A stretch of DNA of 64,000 nt from Tachinus rufipes (Eukaryota > Arthropoda > Insecta > Coleoptera > Staphylinidae): the NCBI GenBank assembly GCA_963932245.1, contig OZ010747.1:14659979-14723978 (forward strand). The letters are read 5' to 3'. Both the position numbers and the translations under genes were made by a program. How positions within the stretch are numbered: position 1 is the stretch's first letter; the number at the start of each line of letters is the position of its first letter. The notes under the pieces were generated by a model, which was not told the DNA's origin, ran no database searches, and saw only the letters and a program-made list of their open reading frames with translations. Below are positions 45,131-57,900 of this stretch, piece after piece.

Positions 45131-46860
45131 TACACTACAACTTCATCCCACAGCTTATAAGGCTTCTTATTTCTATTTATCTTCTTAATTTATTCTTAAT
45201 GAAAGATTTATGACTTAAGGTCTCAAACTTCCCGGTACTCAAAATGAAGCGGTTTTTAGTCAGTAGATACTTTTTTCGTGAGAATAAATCCGACACTTTG
45301 AGTCAGTCTTTTAAATATTTTACCGAGTTAACCACCAAAAACAAATTCCGGGCAGTCTTCAGAGTCATTCGACCAAGCAACAACTATCCACCGCTGGCAT
45401 TTATGCAGACAGGATTTTCATCTTCCCTGATCTAGCTAAATCCTACCACGACAACAACGCTTTGCTAATCCTGGCAACCTCTAACCTTTCACATTATTAT
45501 TATAGCATTATTCTTTTATGCACAGCACACTCCTGCTTGTAAAGGTGACGTCACGCGCGTAACCGACCAGTTTGGAACTCCACCTTAAGGTCAAACGCCA
45601 GACAAGTTCAGACTTGCAGCGAGACACGTGCACAACACAACGTGCTAACATGGATGAATGCGTAATGAAGAAGAGAAGAAAGTCAAATTATAGATTGTAT
45701 GCTCAAGAATGGCATACTTATGGCCCTACGCCAAACTTGTCTATCGGTTTCAACTTCACCAGAAATGGAACCGGTAATTGTTCATTTGTAGTAGTTCAAT
45801 AAACTAATTGACAAACTTTCTTTGATGTGTTTGGTTTGTAAGCTTGAGTTGTTTAGTAATTTAGATGTTTAATTTCATCTTTAATATTCCTTGATAAATA
45901 CGTGTCAATAATCTAACTGACGTAATTGATGCACTTGGAACATTTTGATGACCAAAAATTGGACGCAATTTGCAAATTGTGGCAGCCAAACTTCTATTTC
46001 CGTTCTTGCTCAGACTTCTTTTACGTCAAAACTGGAGCGTTTATTGATTGGCTCACTACTCAGTATGGTTTTTTTAATTACTATTATTAATAATTAACTA
46101 AATAACGTTTGAAATCATTTAGAGTATAATCGATAAATTTTTAATATGAAAACGTTATTTTATTTAAGAAATCTTTACGTTATTTATTGTATATAATTAC
46201 TAAGTAATAGCTTAACTAAATATTAAAGTAAAAATAATATACTATGTTACTTTTACATTTAAGACCTGAAAATATTGTAATAAGTAATTTGTTTGTGACA
46301 ATAATTTATGATCAATTGACTTAACGGACATTTATAATATCTAAAAAATACAAATTAAATTGCAATCATTTTTCAGTATAATCATTGTTGACTAGTAAAA
46401 TCTCTTCTAATCCTCCTATCAATCTGTAAAGTAACGACTGGCACTCCAAACAGAACTGGCAAACATACGGACCTGATGTGAGCCCATCTATCATAGCTTA
46501 TTTCTAATATTAATAAATGATGTTCTCGCTCCCTTCCTAGCAGCTAGCCTTTGGCTCGATTATCTCCCAGTCAACAGTGATATGTTACCTCCACTGATCT
46601 TCCAGATTCAACCAAAAACACAACAAAACTTTATCCTACCCTTAAACTAATATTAAAATTAATAAAAACTACAGTAATCACTCATCTGAGAAGTGTAATT
46701 ATATCCATAACTACGTATAGGAGATAATGAGTTTTGCATCATTAAACTCTGGAAACTTTGTAGACCAACAGTATAGTTTGAAAATATGTTATTTTAATCA
46801 AATTCGTTTTCTTGTAAGTTTAGGATCGACCGGTCGGTGCCCTTATTTTAATGAAATTTC
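45131..46860. other. Mostly non-coding DNA with two small unrecognised frames
   Basis: A 63-codon frame at 45,244-45,435 and a 50-codon ATG frame at 45,651-45,802 (MDECVMKKRRKSNYRLY start) are readable, but I recognise neither and neither has a clear context. From 45,800 to 46,860 the DNA is AT-rich with no gene seen. Confidence 0.45.
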
Positions 46861-47830
46861 TCTCATAATTGGAGCCAGTTGAAGGTAAATAATCCTCTAA
46901 AGTGTTTAATTCTGGGAGCGCCACTAGAGGCCGCGCGTACCGCTAAAGGTAAATTTATGTCCAGTAATTAAATGGGGCGAAATTAAACTAATGTTCCAGT
47001 TTGGAGCGCGCTGCACTTAGCATAGATATATTATCATCTAATTATTGTAAAATTCCTGCTGCTAGCTGGCAGTGCAAACCTGGGAACATGTATAAATTTC
47101 ATCCGAGCTCTCCGTCTGATATTTAGTATAATTCACTGACGTTGTAAATACACTCCATTCTCACCGGTTTATTAACACTGCTGCACAATCTGAATTTTAA
47201 GAAAATATAAAATTAATCTAAAATAAAGCAATTTTGGTATGTTTGTGCAAACGATTTATCGCTGCCTTCAGAGTATTTTTTTCCTTTTCAATTTTTCCAA
47301 GCAATCACTCCTCGAGATCTTAACAGTGCCGAAATAAACGAGCCGCAATTTATTTAATTCTCGACATGAACCGACCTTTAATAATTCGGGTAAGACGGCT
47401 GCGGTGATTTTGCGCCTACTATATTTCACCCGGATGGTATGTAATGTATGGACTTTGTAGGCGGGGCATGATATTAATAATGTTTGTCCCCTTGCATACA
47501 TAGATAAACACGACAAGGCTAATGATAAGCCTATTTAGTATGAGAATGGCGCTGAGTGAGTGTACGTATTACATTACTAACCGTTTTTTTTTCTTTATTT
47601 AAAACGTAAATGAATGCGGTGGAATGGGGTGTAGATAAGGGCTGGGTAATGTGTCACATTTATCTTGATGTCCCTGGCCCGCACGACACTGTTCCACGTA
47701 AACGGGTCCTGTATTGTGTACCTATGCCTAGGCAATAACGTCGCGATCCTGTGGATACAAATCACTTGAATACAAAACAAGTGTGTGGTGCTTTGGAAAT
47801 GTTCCCCTCGCGATCTGGGCATCTTAATTC
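46861..47830. other. GC-richer non-coding island with a CTCF-like word
   Basis: No repeat and no convincing gene. Composition is balanced, with several CpG-bearing words. At 46,921-46,934 CCACTAGAGGCCGC differs by one base from the widely known CTCF core CCACTAGAGGGCGC. Frames on the - strand (47,268-47,516 and 47,595-47,822) are unrecognised. The island may be unique or conserved sequence; only comparison could tell. Confidence 0.35.
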
Positions 47831-48221
47831 ACCAATAATACCACTAACATAATTACTCTGATTACACACCCTCGTAGATACAAAGGATGACAAAGAATTA
47901 ACTTAACAGATAACGCGACTAATTTACGACGCGTTTTGAACGGGAGAGAAAATGCGATAAAAATCGGACTAATCATCCACTTAAAAGACGTGACAACATT
48001 AAAAAAATGTCTAACAGGAAGTGCAATTTGTAAGGGATAACGCAAAACATACGGAAGACACTTTGAAAAAGGCAAATTGAGAAATGCTTTAAATTCAAAT
48101 AAAATAAATGTTAATTTACATTTAAAATAAAAAATTATTTTAAATTTAAATTTTGAATTTATAAAAATTGTTTTATAACTTAACAACAGTTTAGACTTTA
48201 GATCGTTTTTGTCTGGAAGAT
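47831..48221. other. AT-rich non-coding DNA
   Basis: A 120-codon frame on the - strand (47,824-48,186) is Phe/Leu/Lys-rich and reflects AT-rich composition; no family was recognised. An AAATTTAAATTT run lies at 48,142-48,153. Confidence 0.4.
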
Positions 48222-48224
48222 GGC

Positions 48225-48540
48225 AATCTTGTTCCTGATTGGATGTTGGTGACGACAGGAAATATTTAATCTGTTTCCTATTTACGGTAAAGGGCTCGAC
48301 TAAAAGTTTTATGATTTTAGTTCTGGGTTCTGGGTTTACTGCACTTAGGCTTCAATAAACTTTTTGTGCCAATGCTTGGAGAATCTTGTTCTTGATTGGG
48401 GGTTGGTGACGACGGGTAATATTTAATCTGTTTCATACTTACTGTAAAAGGTTTGTCCAAAATGATTTAGGTTCTGAATTCTGGATTTAGTGTAGAGGGT
48501 TAGACAGAGTTTACTGTACTTAGGCTTCAATAGTGCCAAA
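48225..48540 (+). repeat. 157 bp tandem duplication
   Basis: AATCTTGTTC(C/T)TGATTGG...GTTGGTGACGACGGG followed by TATTTAATCTGTTTC recurs at 48,225 and 48,382, and both copies run into ACTTAGGCTTCAATA. The copies differ at several positions, with one insertion in the second copy. Confidence 0.8.
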
Positions 48541-48764
48541 AATTGTTTTGTTTATGCTGGTCATGCTGAGCCAGCAATTTTTTAACATGATTTTCTTTGC
48601 ATGTGAGGTTTATGTTTAGATGAAAGTTTTATGACTACTCTTAACCTTGGTCGCAGCATTTCTACGCATTTTAAAATTTTAGGCATAGTTATCAAACTTT
48701 GGTCGGTAGTGGATAGTTTTTACAATTACGATAAGTTTGTTTGCTAACTTCGGATATTTGGAGA

Positions 48765-49510
48765 ACATTTTTGACTTGTATATAACATTTTTGTGATTAT
48801 TTTTGACATTTAAAAAACTCTTTGGCGTTCAAAAACATCTTTAAAACTTGGATTTTAGTTTTTTGATTGATTTTTGAAAAACATTTATTTTGTAAGGAAA
48901 CATTTTTGACATTTGAAACAAAATTACTCATTTAGAGAACATTTTTGAGACATTTGGTTTTTGACATTTAGAAAACATTTATTTTGTTTAAAAACATGTT
49001 TAAAATCTGTAGCACACTTATTTATTTAGAGAACATTTTTGACGCCCAGAGAACATTTTTGACATTAAAAAACATTTTTGACTTTTGGATATTATTTATT
49101 TCGTTAGAGAACACTTTTAGAAAACATTTTTGACATGTAGAGAACCTTTTTGCTTTCAGAGATATTATGTTTTTTATTTGATAAAACATATATTTTGCAA
49201 GGAAATATTTTTGGCATTTTGAAAATAATTACTCATTTTAAAAACATTTTTGACAATTAAAGAACAGGTTTTTACTTTTGGGAAACATTTATTTTATAAG
49301 AGAACTTCATTGGCATTTGAAAAATTTCATTTACAGAACATTTTAGAAATCTAGAGAAAATGTTTGAGACATAATTTTTGATGGTTTGGGAATATTTTTG
49401 ACACTTAGAAAAAACATTTTCCAAATGTGGAAAACATTTATACTATAAGAAAACATTTTTGACATCTGGAATATAATTATTTATTTAGAGAACATTTTTG
49501 GCATTTAGAC
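48765..49510 (+). repeat. Degenerate GAACATTTTTGAC minisatellite
   Basis: The word GA(G)AACATTTTTGACATTT, or close variants, recurs roughly every 20-40 bp (for example 48,763, 48,900, 48,940, 49,031, 49,053, 49,116, 49,451, 49,490), alternating with AAACATTTATTTTGT. Spacing is irregular, so the array is old. It encodes nothing. Confidence 0.75.
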
Positions 49511-49639
49511 GAATAGTTTTATAAAATGCCTAAAATTTTATTGATTTGGTAGTGACTTACGCTTACATTTATTATGTTTTGATAAAATTGTTTTGGGTAA
49601 ATTAATATTTTTTGAGTTGTAAAAAAAGACTTTTTAAAG
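49511..49639. other. Non-coding DNA after the minisatellite
   Basis: Nothing recognised; AT-rich. Confidence 0.3.
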
Positions 49640-51130
49640 ACTGTGTATTGGGTTGAAGAGATTAAACTTTCTTTAGAACATATTTGTAAACCTTAGACCG
49701 TAAAATTCATGCATCTTTTGTTAGTTGGTTGGAACATTTTATAGTCTGCGGTGTGAGTCACTTTGTTTTTAAGTAAAAAGAATGTAGTTGTTGATCTTTT
49801 ATATATGAAGGATACATTTTAGTCTGGTTTATCTTATATGGTGAGATGATGATAGTGGTGATCCACGTAAACATCAAAATACTTTTTAGCAAAATTTTTG
49901 ATGTATTAACTAAACAGGAAGATTATTAAAAATGTTTTTGTTATGAACATACAATTACAACGTAAACTTAGTCTTTAAAAAGTTTTAAGCCGATTGAAGT
50001 GCGTGCTACCCGCTGTTCAGCAACTGCGGACGCAAAAGTAATTTGAGATTTACATATAGAAGTAGGTATACTGTTTTTATTTTGTAAGGTTATTCTGCAA
50101 ATTTTATGTTATTCTGACTTTGTCTAAAATGTGGTCAACGTGCAATTTGTACGTAAGTCTTTTGTTGAAAGTGATATTAAGACATTAAGCAGCATTGAAC
50201 TATGGAATAAGACTGGCTTGTGGTCGTGAGTAGCGCTTCTGGAAAGAGCATAAGTGCTATTAATAAGATGTCTTACTGTGGGATTTGTTGTTGCGGCTTG
50301 CTCTCAATCTGTGATAAATTTGGCTGCTTTTGATTCTGTGTTGAATTTGCATGCAAAATTTGGATGTTTTCTGGAACATTTGACCGTAGCGTTAGCAACA
50401 ATGTTATTGTCCTATCTCGGCGTTTTTCTGTTTGTATTCAACAATGACAGAAAACTCGCATATCTTGGTGAGAAAAAAGATCTTTCTAGGAAACTGAACG
50501 TACAGCATTGGAAAGGTTTTTCCGTCTCTTCTCATGCGTGCTGTAGAGGTAGGCTTATACTTCAATGAGTTTTGTCTGTCAATCGTAATGTTCATTGACT
50601 TGAACGTTGCCAAAAGTCTTTGAAAGACGGTTTTAACCCGAATCCTTTCTTTGATGGGCAGAGTTTTGTGCCGGGCGGTGGTGTTGCTGTCCGGTTGGAC
50701 AACCTTCATCTGCTGATTGGAATTAGAGGTAACAGACTTGGTTGTTTTTTTTGCAGGCTTCTTGAGGGTCTAGTCTTGGTGAACTAAAGTTGTTTTTGCA
50801 GCAAGGTAAGACTCTGGGACCAGAGCTTGCAGTGACGTAAGTGGATGGATTGTTGTGCCTGTTTTTTTCTTTGGCATCTTTTTATTTTAATCCTCATGCA
50901 TCGCTAGGAGTTGTTTTTCGTGGTCTAGCTTAAGTTGTTTGAGATCTTTTTTAGTGCCGTTGATCCGGTCTAGTATTTGGTCGGACTCCTTGTCGACTAG
51001 GTTGACGATGTACTTATCAAGCTTTTTTATTTTTATCGGTTTGTTGTTTAAGAAAGTTTTAATATTTTTAGAGCTAGACGTACATTGTAGCGACGATCTA
51101 GTCAGTGCTCAGTCGCTCGTTCAAGCTGAA
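49640..51130 (-). pseudogene. Degenerate jockey-like LINE, second minus-strand copy
   Basis: On the - strand, from about 51,130 a leader with GAACGAGCGACTG is followed by a Lys/Ser-rich ORF1 N-terminus (50,900-50,700). A readable frame at 50,709-50,404 contains LLATFKSMNITIDRQ, the counterpart of IKSLNITIDRA in the copy at 31.5 kb. The DNA around 50,505-50,570 aligns with 61,965-62,030 (GCATTGGAAAGGTTTTTC against GCATTGGGAAGGATTTTT), another copy. Zinc knuckles are reduced to ATVKCSRKHPNFACK near 50,370. The downstream part (50,200-49,640) may be endonuclease sequence but is too eroded to prove. The identification rests mainly on ORF1 similarity between copies. Confidence 0.58.
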
Positions 51131-51459
51131 AGAGAATGTGAATTAATTAATTAATTTTATTGAATTAACTTTGAGAATGATTACATACACTCAAAGAACC
51201 GCATGCTGCATGTTAAGTTAGGTTAGGTGACCTCTGTTTTATTCACTTGTTGAACACTTTTTCAGTTAAGCCATAAAGTGACCTAACATTTTTTACCATT
51301 CTTGTTAATAAATTAATCCTGATATTTGATAATATTTTAGAAAAAGCAAAATCAAACAAAATATCTGTAAAGTGATAAAAACTATTGTTAAAAACAGGAA
51401 AATTTGGCCAAAAAATATTGTTCAAAAACATTGGTCCGTCCAAAAACGGTTGATAACTA

Positions 51460-51960
51460 TAAAATTCTATTTATAAAAAGTTAAAATCAATAAAATTTAG
51501 CAATGAAATATGAAGATGTTTTCAGCAAGCATGAAAATTTGATCATAATCTGTTAATAAATGCAAAATTTTGTTTATGAAAAGTCAAAAAAGCAAAATCC
51601 GATCAAAAAGAATTAAAAAATGCAAAATTTATTTAAAAAAAATCAAAAAAATCCAGCAATAAAATGTAAAAATAAATATTGTCAAAAAGAACCAAAATTT
51701 GCTCACAAATTGTAAATAAATGTTCTTATTATAAATAGTCAAAAATAGCAAAATTTATTCAAAAACTGTCAAACAAGTCAAAATTCTGTTTATAGTGTCC
51801 AAAATAGCTAAATTTTGCCATAAAGTATGAAAATATTATCAGAAAGCACCAAAACTTGGTTCCAATTTGTTACTAAATACATAATTTTGTTTATAAAAAG
51901 TTAAAAATGGCAAAAATCTGGTCATAAAATGTGAAAAACACAAAACTTTATAACTTTTAT
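51460..51960 (+). repeat. Degenerate AAAATTTG/GTCAAAAA repeat
   Basis: The stretch repeats approximate modules of the form TAAAATTTTGTTTATAAAAAGTCAAAAATAGC about every 60-80 bp, with heavy drift. It is compositionally like the main satellite, but I could not align it to the 137 bp monomer. Confidence 0.5.
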
Positions 51961-52277
51961 GTTACAGTTGAAAGCATTTTCCTTCTAATCATGCAGCTAA
52001 TTTGTTGATACATATTGTGCATCCTTTACAATATATTTTACATTTTTGCCACTTACCTTACTGCCAGGTTGTTTGCGTATCCGATAAGAAGTACAAGAGG
52101 TACTCCTTATCGAATATTTAGACGTCAATTTTGAGAAAATTGTCACCATAGATGTTCCACAGCTCTGTAGTACACCGCACATTATTTTTAATACTAAAGG
52201 GTAGGTTTTGGCGACCCGTAGCGGCCATTTTGTTTTAGTGACATTTATCAATTTTTTAGTTTATTATTCAGTTACTT

Positions 52278-52976
52278 ATGCCAAATCACCAATGCAAGTT
52301 AACGATTAAACAGCACGTTCAAATGTTTAAGCTTTATTATCAAAATGAGTGTTTGTTGGTGCAAACGTTGCGCGTATTGCGCGTATTTTACGGTAAACGT
52401 GGTGGCCTTTTACATTTAACTCTTTAACTTTTGGTGGCCAAATTTAAGACGACGGGTTCGGTAAATAATCGGCTAACTCTTGTACGTTCAAGAAACGCAA
52501 AATTGGCGGAGAACATTGCCGCGGTCTGTGAAAGTGTACAGCAAAACCTAAAGCAATCGATATTTTGCCGTGCCCAAGAACTTGGGATTTTGCAGACTTT
52601 AATTTAGACTTAGGCTTATACCAGTACAAAAATCCAATTAACCCAGAAGCTCAAAATTCAGGATTGTCTATAGCTGTTTGTTTGCTGACTGGGCTTTGAA
52701 TCGTTTAGAAGAAAACCTCCAATTTTGGTGGAAAAATTATCTTTAGCGACGAAGTTTATTTTTAGATGAATGGCTACATTAACAAGCGTATATGGAACAA
52801 CACCAACCCACACGAGGTTTACCAGGTGATAACGCATTCTCACAAAGTTACCGTTTGATGTGGATTTTGGGCCGGCGGCGTCATTGGTCCGTACTTTTTC
52901 AAAAACGACTTTAGTGAGGCGGGATAAAAAAAATAATTTAAGGCTCAAATTGAACCATATGAACCAAGACGACATG
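52278..52976 (+). pseudogene. Tc1/mariner-type transposase, N-terminal part
   Basis: ATG at 52,278 begins MPNHQCKLTIKQHVQMFKLY, a helix-turn-helix DNA-binding region common to a large insect branch of the IS630/Tc1/mariner superfamily. Further along come FKTTGSVNN, ENIAAVCESVQQN, AQELGILQT and KIQLTQKLKIQD. Then come the catalytic part: LATKFIF with the adjacent frame FSDEVYF (first Asp), MNGYINKRIWN, and VTV-stop-CGFWAGGVIGPYFFKNDF. The frame ends at WFQQ (52,977), where a 5.4 kb LINE has inserted; it resumes at 58,419. Stops and frameshifts occur independently of the insertion, so the gene was decaying anyway. In an intact element this enzyme would cut and paste DNA at TA targets. The terminal inverted repeats were not identified. 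Confidence 0.82.
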
Positions 52977-52989
52977 TGGTTTCAGCAGG
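52977..52989. repeat. Target-site duplication, left copy (13 bp)
   Basis: TGGTTTCAGCAGG, identical to 58,406-58,418. It encodes the WFQQ motif of the transposase. Confidence 0.9.
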
Positions 52990-53535
52990 CCCTCTGCGAG
53001 AGGGGGTGGTTCAAAAGAATACTTCCGCTAGCCCCTTTGCTGGTTGTAAAAGGCGATCAATAGGCGAGGTGATAAGCTCGTTAAGAAAACCACAGTTTGT
53101 CTGGGACAAGTCAAACTTATTTGTGAGTTTATTTTTGACAATTTTCACATAACACCTTGTGTAACTCACCTGCGTGTTTGCCGTGCGCGGTGACCCGAAA
53201 GTCAGAAAAAGGGGATCCTGGTAGTTGAGGGGCTACTTAAAAGAGTGTTTGTTCCAACACACTGCTTTGGCCTTAGCTTCTGGTAAAACGGGAGGTTAAA
53301 CCTAATCCAGTTTTAATCAATTGGCTTGTTTTGTTTAACGTTAGGGTAAGGAATTATTTATGTGGTAATAGATGAAAGGTTCATAATGTACTACGGTTGG
53401 AGCCCGATAGTATTCTGTGTGTTTGCGGAAGTCTTTCATTTACATTCATGAAACCTATATCGTTTGATTAGCCCTGCATCAGTTTGTAATGTAGCGTCCC
53501 ATAAGTGGCTCCGTGGTGGGTGGGAAGATTGAGCG

Positions 53536-54894
53536 ATGAAATTGACGGAGTTTATTATAGTAGATTCTAAACCTCCAACCAAACGATCTTGCCCGTTTAC
53601 GGACGAGAATGAAGCTAATGAAGATAGTATGAGTACAAGTAGAAAGTTTGTTAGGTATTTAATTGTTAAATGTTCTAAAAATGGCCAGAGTCTAAAGGAG
53701 GTATCTCCTTTCTTAATTCATAGGACCATTTCTAATATTATTAACGGAACCTTAAAATCGTGTAAGAAGTTAAGAGACGGTACTTTGCTTATTAAAGTAA
53801 AAGATAAAATGCAGAGCAGTAAAATGCAGGAACGCACATCGTTAGATAATATTGTGGTGACAGTTGAGCCGCATAAATCCTTAAATATTTCTATGAGAGT
53901 TATTTAATGGTATGAGTTGTTATACACAACTGTTGACGAATGCAAACAAGAACTGGCTTTGCAAGGCGTTATCAATATCAAAAAATTAACCCGTAGAAAG
54001 GATGGTGAGGTCAGAGATACAACATCTATGATTTTAACATTCGATTCCGAATGGCTCCTAGATGAAGTTAAGGTAGCATATGTTACTCGCCCGGTTTGCC
54101 CGTTTATTCCTAACCCAATGAGGTGTTTCCAATGCCAATGTACACACTGCAGTTAGGTGTCCAGGTGTTGCAACATGTGCAAAATGCAGTAAAGAAAAAC
54201 ATGACTCCGATCCATGCAAAAGTTCACCTTTATGTGTGAATTGTGGTGGTAAGCATCCTGTCTATTTACGAGATTGTCCAAAAATGAAAAAGGAAAGAAA
54301 GAAGCCGAGATCAGAGTAACAGACAAACTCTCTTACTTTGATGCTCAAAAGAAATTTAGAGCAATTACGGCTCCTACCTTTTCTAGATTGTTTGCTGCAG
54401 TTGTTGAAACGCCTATTGTTCAACAACCACCAATTATAAAATTTACTGCTATTGCAGAAACTTCTTTAAATAAAGACAAGGACTCTAATGTGAAGGATCA
54501 AAAACAATCCGGATCAAGGTCACAACGAGTGGGACTTCAAGCAAAACCACTCAAGGTGGGGGCTTATTTAAAGCCTAAACCATCTAAGGTATTGGCTCGT
54601 ATCGGGCCAAAACCAACTAAGGTTGCGACTTCCAAGTCAAAGCCTAAACAGGCAAAGGCTCAGTCTGAGTCAAAGCCTGCAAAGACGGCAGCCCAATCTA
54701 GGCTACCGCCACCTGAGGTGCAGGTTTTTATCAATCCTGTGCCCACAGACCCCAATATTGACGTGTCGTTAGAGTCGATGGATGTGGAATTTCTTTCCGC
54801 GCCATCTACTCTGACAGATGAAATTATGACAATTAGTGGGAGTTCTACTCCTCCAGATGATAATTCAGAAGTTAAAAATAAAAACGCTAATTAA
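53536..54894 (+). pseudogene. I-like ORF1 (RNA-binding protein), two defects
   Basis: Starts at ATG 53,536 (MKLTEFIIVDSKPPTKRS). The first 123 codons contain FVRYLIVKCSKNGQSLKEVS and LRDGTLLIKVKDK, an RRM-like region in the family. An in-frame TAA at 53,905 interrupts the conserved N-x-S-x-R-V-I segment; the same frame continues from 53,917 with ELALQGVINIKKLTRRKDGE, MILTFDSEWL and CPFIPNPMRCFQCQ, the first half of knuckle 1. A small deletion and frameshift follow at about 54,135. The next frame holds CPGVATCAKCSKEKHDSDPC and LCVNCGGKHPVYLRDCP (knuckles 2 and 3). A Pro/Lys/Ser-rich tail runs from 54,274 to the stop at 54,894. In active relatives this protein coats the element RNA. Confidence 0.85.
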
Positions 54895-54932
54895 CAAAGA
54901 GTTAAAATTACGTTCGCAACATAACACTAAAA

Positions 54933-57900
54933 ATGGTTTCAACCATTATACAATGGAACTGCAACGGATATAATTTACACTACAAATCCTTTAAAATATT
55001 TCAAGTCGAACTGATGTGCAAGGTCGTAACTTGGCCAATCTTTTTTCAGAAACGGATTTAGTTATCTTAAATAAAGGTAACAATACTTACTTTTCCGTGG
55101 CCAATAGATCGTTCTTGGCTATTGACCTTACCATTTGTTCTCCAAGTATTGCAGCATTGCTGGATTGGAAAGTCTCGGAATATCTTTATGATAGTGACTA
55201 CTTTCCCATATTCATTTGCGTGTTTGGTCACGTAATTAATGAAATCCGTCATCGAAATTGGAGAATAAAAGATGCCGATTGGAATATGTTTCTTCAAGTG
55301 TTTGATTACGATGACAGTGTCCAAGCCACTATCGACAAAAATATTGAAACTTATACCGATTCTATCATACAGGCAGCACATGCGAGTATACCGTTATCTT
55401 CCGGAAAACCTCGCAGAGAGCCTGTTCCTTGGTGGAATTTTAATTGTGAGCAAGCTAAACTGAACAAACGCCGTTCTTTTTGTAGATTTAACCACTCTCC
55501 AACAGAAGAGAACCTATTACTTTATTTGAGGTACAAAGCTGTTGCTCGAAAAACATGCAGAAAAGCTAAAAGAGAATCATGGTCAGAATATGTTACTTCA
55601 ATTAATTCGAATCAGGAAGGTGTGGGAAAAAGTCAGAAAAATTTCTGGCCAAACCGCATCATAACCTATTAGTGGGTTATTGTCGGGTGATCAAATTATT
55701 ACCAATCCCCTTGACATTTCAAATATCCTGGCCGATGTTTATTTTGACGCTTCCAGCAATAATAATTACGATGAAAATTTCCGAGATATTAAAATTAACA
55801 TGGAGAAAAACGTTCTGTCATTTGTCTCTGCTGAAAATGAATTATATAACGCACCGTTTAGTGTTTGGAAATTTGACTTGGCATTATCTGAAGCACACAA
55901 TACTGCTCCAGGTGTCGATTATTATATATTAAGCAATTAAGTCGCTCTTCCAAACTTCAATTGTTGGCATTCTATAACCGGATATGGTCAGCAGGGTATT
56001 GTCCTGAGTTGTGGAATCTTGCTATCATAGTACCAGTACTTAAACCTGGTAAAGATATAAAGCTCCCGACAAGTTACTACTTGGTTATTAGATTCAAGAG
56101 GTTTAATTGCTGACATACAATGTGGTTCAAGGCGTCATTGTTCTACGACTAATCACCTTGTTCGGTTGGATACAGCAATTAAAAATGCATTTGTACAGAA
56201 TCAACATCTTGTTGCTGTATTCTTTGACATTGCGAAAGTATATGACATGACGTGGAAGTACAATGTTCTACAAACGCTTCATTCATGGGGTATTCGCGGA
56301 AGCATGGCATTGTTTATACAAAGCTTTTTAACTTCCCGTTCATTTAAGGTACGTGTAGGTGACAGCATCATACGTCAGCAACAGAATGGTATTCCTCGGG
56401 AGTCTATTCTAAGCGTGACACTATTTATGATAGCAATTAACGGCATAAGTCAGTTCATCAAGCATCCGGTAATCGGATGTATAAATGTTGATGACGTAGC
56501 TATCTATTGTGCCTCGAGAAACATGCCAACATTGGAACGTCAACTTCAGTTAACAATCAATCACATTTTGAACTGGGCTAATAACAATGGATTCACTTTT
56601 TCTACTAGTATAACGTTGCTTATCCATTTTTGTAGAAGGCAAACCCCACACGGTGACCCTTTATTATATCTTGGGGAAAAACCTATTCCTGTACAGAATA
56701 GTGTTTGATTTCTCGGTGTCACATTTGACCGTGCGCTGACTTGGCGTCCTCATTTAATAAATCTGAGTGGAAAATCATGGGGAGCGGATCGGAAAACAAT
56801 GCTACTTTTGCATCGCGCTTTGGTGCGCTCAAAACTAGATTATGGTTCTATAATCTATGCTTCCGCAGTTCCACCCACATTACGTATTGTTGATCCTGCT
56901 CACCATACTGGAATTTGTTTAGCAACTGGCGCATCCGCACTAGCTCTATTGCTAGTGTTTTGTGTGATGCACCTGAACCATCACTCTGTCTTCGGCGTAA
57001 AATCTTGACTGTTAGGTACGCCGCAAAACAAAAAGCTAAACGCTTGCATCCGACGTTTCCTGTCGTGTACAATAATGGTCTCGACGATCTATACAACATC
57101 AGGATACGGTCAAAAAAACCGGTTGCCGTAAGAAATTACACTATACTTTAGGAACTGAATTTCCAACTTCCTGATGTATATCAACTGTCTTACTGTCGCG
57201 ATCCTGCTTGGACTTTTCAACGTCTAAGGTTAAATACTGCATTATCAAGAATGAGCAAAGCTTTAGCTTTACCAGTTGAATACCGAACTAAATTTGCAAA
57301 AATTCAAGCAAGGAACGTAAATGCCACTTGGATTTATACCGATTGCTCAAAAAGTAACGACGGTGTGGGTTTTGCTTTTTTGGTAGATGAGCTGCAGTTT
57401 ACATTTGGCTTGCCAAGTGTTAGCAGCGTTTATACTGCAGAACTGTATGCTATCTATCACGCTCTTCTCTACATCCACCTATGCGCAGGTACAAATTATG
57501 TTATATGTACAGACTCGTTAAGTGCATTAAACGCCATTGATGACCAATAACCTGATCATTACTTGCTGAGGCAAATTCATTCAATTTTGCTTCAGGTGTC
57601 TCAGATAAATGTCACTGTTAACTTTGTCTGCATTCCCAGTCATGTATGTATCTGTGGCAATGATAAAGCTGATGCGCTTGCGAAATTGGTAATAACTAGC
57701 GCTGAATATGTTTCACTTAAAGTTTGCGTTAAGAATATTTGTAATTTTCTACTTCAAAAGCTGCTGTCTAGCTGGCAATCTGAGTGGTTTGCTATTCAAG
57801 ACAACAAGCTGCGATGCACTAAAATCGTCATAACACCGTGGAGTTCGTCATGCAGGCCGAAGCGTAGGGAAAAAGTTATCCTCACGCAACTTTGCATCGG

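Noticed and set aside
47824..48186. 120-codon minus-strand frame
   Set aside because: Low-complexity Phe/Lys/Leu composition in AT-rich DNA; no family recognised and no supporting context.
51212..51226. TTAGGTTAGG resembling the insect telomere repeat
   Set aside because: Only two units; expected by chance in AT-rich DNA and not an interstitial telomere array.
52658..53063. Frames at 52,658-52,975 (-) and 52,860-53,063 (+)
   Set aside because: Shadows of the transposase gene; the plus frame also runs across the LINE insertion junction.
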